The notes under the pieces: model-generated
Seen by the model: only the letters and a program-made list of their open reading frames with translations
Told to the model about the DNA's origin: nothing
Databases searched by the model: none
Shown here: positions 63,670-64,000 of the stretch, piece by piece
How the letters are laid out: every line of letters begins with the position of its first letter
Position numbering within the stretch: the first letter of the stretch is position 1
From: Marimicrobium sp913061115
GTDB taxonomy: Bacteria; Pseudomonadota; Gammaproteobacteria; Pseudomonadales; Halieaceae
Direction: 5' to 3'
DNA length: 64,000 nucleotides
Assembly (NCBI RefSeq): GCF_047729875.1
Contig: NZ_CP159826.1
Coordinates: 1,984,001-2,048,000, forward strand
Position numbers and translations under genes: made by a program

Positions 63670-64000
63670 ATGAATAAAAAAGTCCTCTACACCATTATGG
63701 TGCTGATAGTGGGCTTTTCCATCGCAGTGCTGATCAGCGTCAACAAGCAAGAAATTACAGCGGAGCCCTACCAGCAGCTTGTTCCCTCCGTACGTGTCAC
63801 CCGGGTTCAAGCAGCAGCAGAACACCTGATTATTCATTCTCAGGGCACCGTTCAACCGCGCAACCAAAGTGAATTGATTCCCGAGGTGACCGGTCGTGTT
63901 ACCTGGATGTCAGCGGCTATGGTCAACGGTGGGTCCTTCCAAAAAAACGAGATCCTCGTGCGCATTGATGAAGCAGATTATCTGACGCTGTTACAGCGAA
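63670..64000 (+). CDS. RND efflux periplasmic adaptor (HlyD-like), 5' part
   Basis: 110 codons from the ATG at 63670 to the window edge (GGA 6 nt upstream). N-terminal membrane anchor, then SVRVTRVQAAAEHLIIHSQG and QSELIPEVTGRVTWMS and FQKNEILVRIDEADY, the biotinyl-lipoyl-like start of membrane-fusion adaptors. It would normally be followed by an RND pump gene beyond the window. Confidence 0.85.
   Translation, partial: MNKKVLYTIMVLIVGFSIAVLISVNKQEITAEPYQQLVPSVRVTRVQAAAEHLIIHSQGTVQPRNQSELIPEVTGRVTWMSAAMVNGGSFQKNEILVRIDEADYLTLLQR

Overview
The window looks like chromosomal DNA of a marine, aerobic, heterotrophic gammaproteobacterium, with Cellvibrionales-type groups (Halieaceae or Spongiibacteraceae) as the best guess. 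This is inference from gene content: two TonB-dependent receptors, many acyl-CoA and xenobiotic enzymes, lipoprotein hydrolases, IPTL-CTERM-like tails and a Coq4 homologue. No rRNA or housekeeping cluster fixes the taxonomy. One tRNA gene is present, tRNA-Arg(TCT), on the minus strand at 30787-30863.

Layout. 1-15.3 kb: catabolic genes. A minus-strand operon (GST-like, acyl-CoA dehydrogenase, DUF2855) faces a plus-strand pair (membrane-anchored RYRSRR protein, metallo-beta-lactamase-fold hydrolase). Then follow haloalkane dehalogenase, sulfatase, a small lipoprotein, an alpha/beta-hydrolase lipoprotein, SDR, Coq4-like protein, glycerophosphodiesterase and an MFS (UMF1-type) transporter. 15.7-27.4 kb: a cell-surface and remnant-rich region. 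It holds a lipoprotein, a beta-propeller protein, an LRR_5 protein, a PAS-HTH regulator, a 159-bp tandem duplication, two IS91-family transposase remnants, an orphan C-terminal sorting tail, a VanZ-like pseudogene and a 1,400-residue VWA/DUF11 surface protein. 27.8-30.9 kb: a small mobile-element remnant (AlpA-like regulator plus AAA ATPase, iteron-like repeats) beside tRNA-Arg, with no integrase visible. 31-51.3 kb: esterases, GST, serine hydrolase, methyltransferase, CDP-alcohol phosphatidyltransferase, an aldehyde dehydrogenase/LLM oxidoreductase/thiolase operon, CoA-transferase, a second alpha/beta-hydrolase lipoprotein, GH10 xylanase, an M28 peptidase/2OG-oxygenase pair, and TetR divergent from a crotonase. 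51.4-64 kb: two TonB receptors, a DJ-1/PfpI protein, a second PAS-HTH regulator, a Baeyer-Villiger monooxygenase pseudogene, a K+ channel, a second RYRSRR membrane protein, YgiQ, a YtfJ-like protein and the start of an RND adaptor.

How it fits together (inference): the region serves uptake (TonB), extracytoplasmic hydrolysis (lipoprotein esterases, xylanase, sulfatase, peptidase) and CoA-linked breakdown of lipidic, aromatic or halogenated substrates. Several families occur as distant paralogue pairs within the window: GST, PF20091-like hydrolase, PAS-HTH regulator, TonB receptor and RYRSRR membrane protein. This suggests repeated local recruitment of the same functional modules. No CRISPR array, rRNA, intact transposon or recognisable defence system was seen.
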